Shown: positions 63,766-64,000 of the stretch, in pieces
Layout of the letters: each line of letters begins with the position of its first letter
Numbering within the stretch: the stretch's first letter is position 1
From: Bettongia penicillata ogilbyi
Taxonomy: Eukaryota > Chordata > Mammalia > Diprotodontia > Potoroidae
NCBI GenBank assembly: GCA_023548195.1
Contig: JAJHZJ010000008.1
Coordinates: 4,426,215 to 4,490,214 of the forward strand
Reading direction: 5' to 3'
DNA length: 64,000 nt
Program-made: the position numbers and the translations under genes
The notes under the pieces: model-generated
What the model was told of the DNA's origin: nothing
Database searches by the model: none
The model's input: the letters and a program-made list of their open reading frames with translations, nothing else

Positions 63766-64000
63766 AGAAAAATCATCATGTACACTTTTGAATTCCTGAG
63801 TCATTTGTACCCTCTGCATTTTTTTGGTCAGGTGAAAACACTTTCCTCTTACCAATTTCCGTTCTTTATTTCAAGCATTGGAAAAGAATGAAAGACCCTG
63901 GTACTTACTTTCACAAAAAGCTAGACAGAGCATATTTGTAGATTTCTTAGAACAAATTCTAAGTGGAGACAAATAAGTAAAAAAATAAAAGTACCCTCTA

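Overview
The window looks like a repeat-dense, gene-poor stretch of a marsupial nuclear genome. The evidence is AT-rich, CpG-poor DNA; many copies of the marsupial tRNA-derived SINE (head with the core AGCTAGGTGGCACAG, then ...GGGCAAGTCACTTAACC); marsupial-type LINE-1 ORF2 and 3' UTR sequence; and relics of L2, L3/CR1 and MIR-like CORE-SINEs. The SINE types would fit an Australasian marsupial, but that is an impression and not a measurement. I found no intact host protein-coding exon, no functional tRNA or rRNA gene and no CRISPR array. Nearly all long ORFs are LINE ORF1/ORF2 pieces, antisense shadows, or translations of simple repeats.

Layout. 1-4.5 kb: SINE, L2, an L1 3' end, and antisense ORF1 relics split by a SINE. 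4.5-8.2 kb: a full-length half-LINE (HAL1-like: L1-type 5' UTR + ORF1 + 3' UTR, no ORF2) with a perfect 15-bp target-site duplication (TSD), then a second copy whose 5' part is inverted. 8.2-15.9 kb: SINEs, L2, an old L1 5' end, L1 3' ends and a long polypurine tract. 15.9-22.1 kb: a three-layer nest, in which a SINE is split by a minus-strand HAL1 that is itself split by a plus-strand HAL1; both insertions keep TSDs. The inner copy carries the longest coding frame of the window (349 codons). 22-35 kb: SINEs, a polypurine tract, a 7SL RNA fragment fused to a SINE, L2, a hAT-like MITE, L3 and a short Y-box-protein pseudogene. 35-42 kb: SINEs, L3/CR1 antisense and a solo LTR sitting in an older repeat. 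42-49 kb: L1 ORF2 C-terminal half and 3' UTR on +, then antisense L1 ORF2 split by an inverted HAL1 fragment. 49-56 kb: TIR-bearing elements, a polypurine tract, an RPS15 processed pseudogene followed by a 17-bp minisatellite, and an LTR-like block between two (GGAA)n arrays. 56-64 kb: SINEs, a second copy of the solo LTR family, and L3 fragments.

How the parts work together: the HAL1 copies, SINEs, 7SL fragment and RPS15 pseudogene are all non-autonomous and would depend on the reverse transcriptase/endonuclease (ORF2p) of L1, of which only decayed pieces lie here. The inner HAL1 differs from the other copies by a CpG-rich 5' UTR with about three tandem monomers and by a stop/start overlap at codon 19 of ORF1. 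Coordinates of old repeats are approximate (tens of bases). All family names come from recognition by eye, not from a database search.
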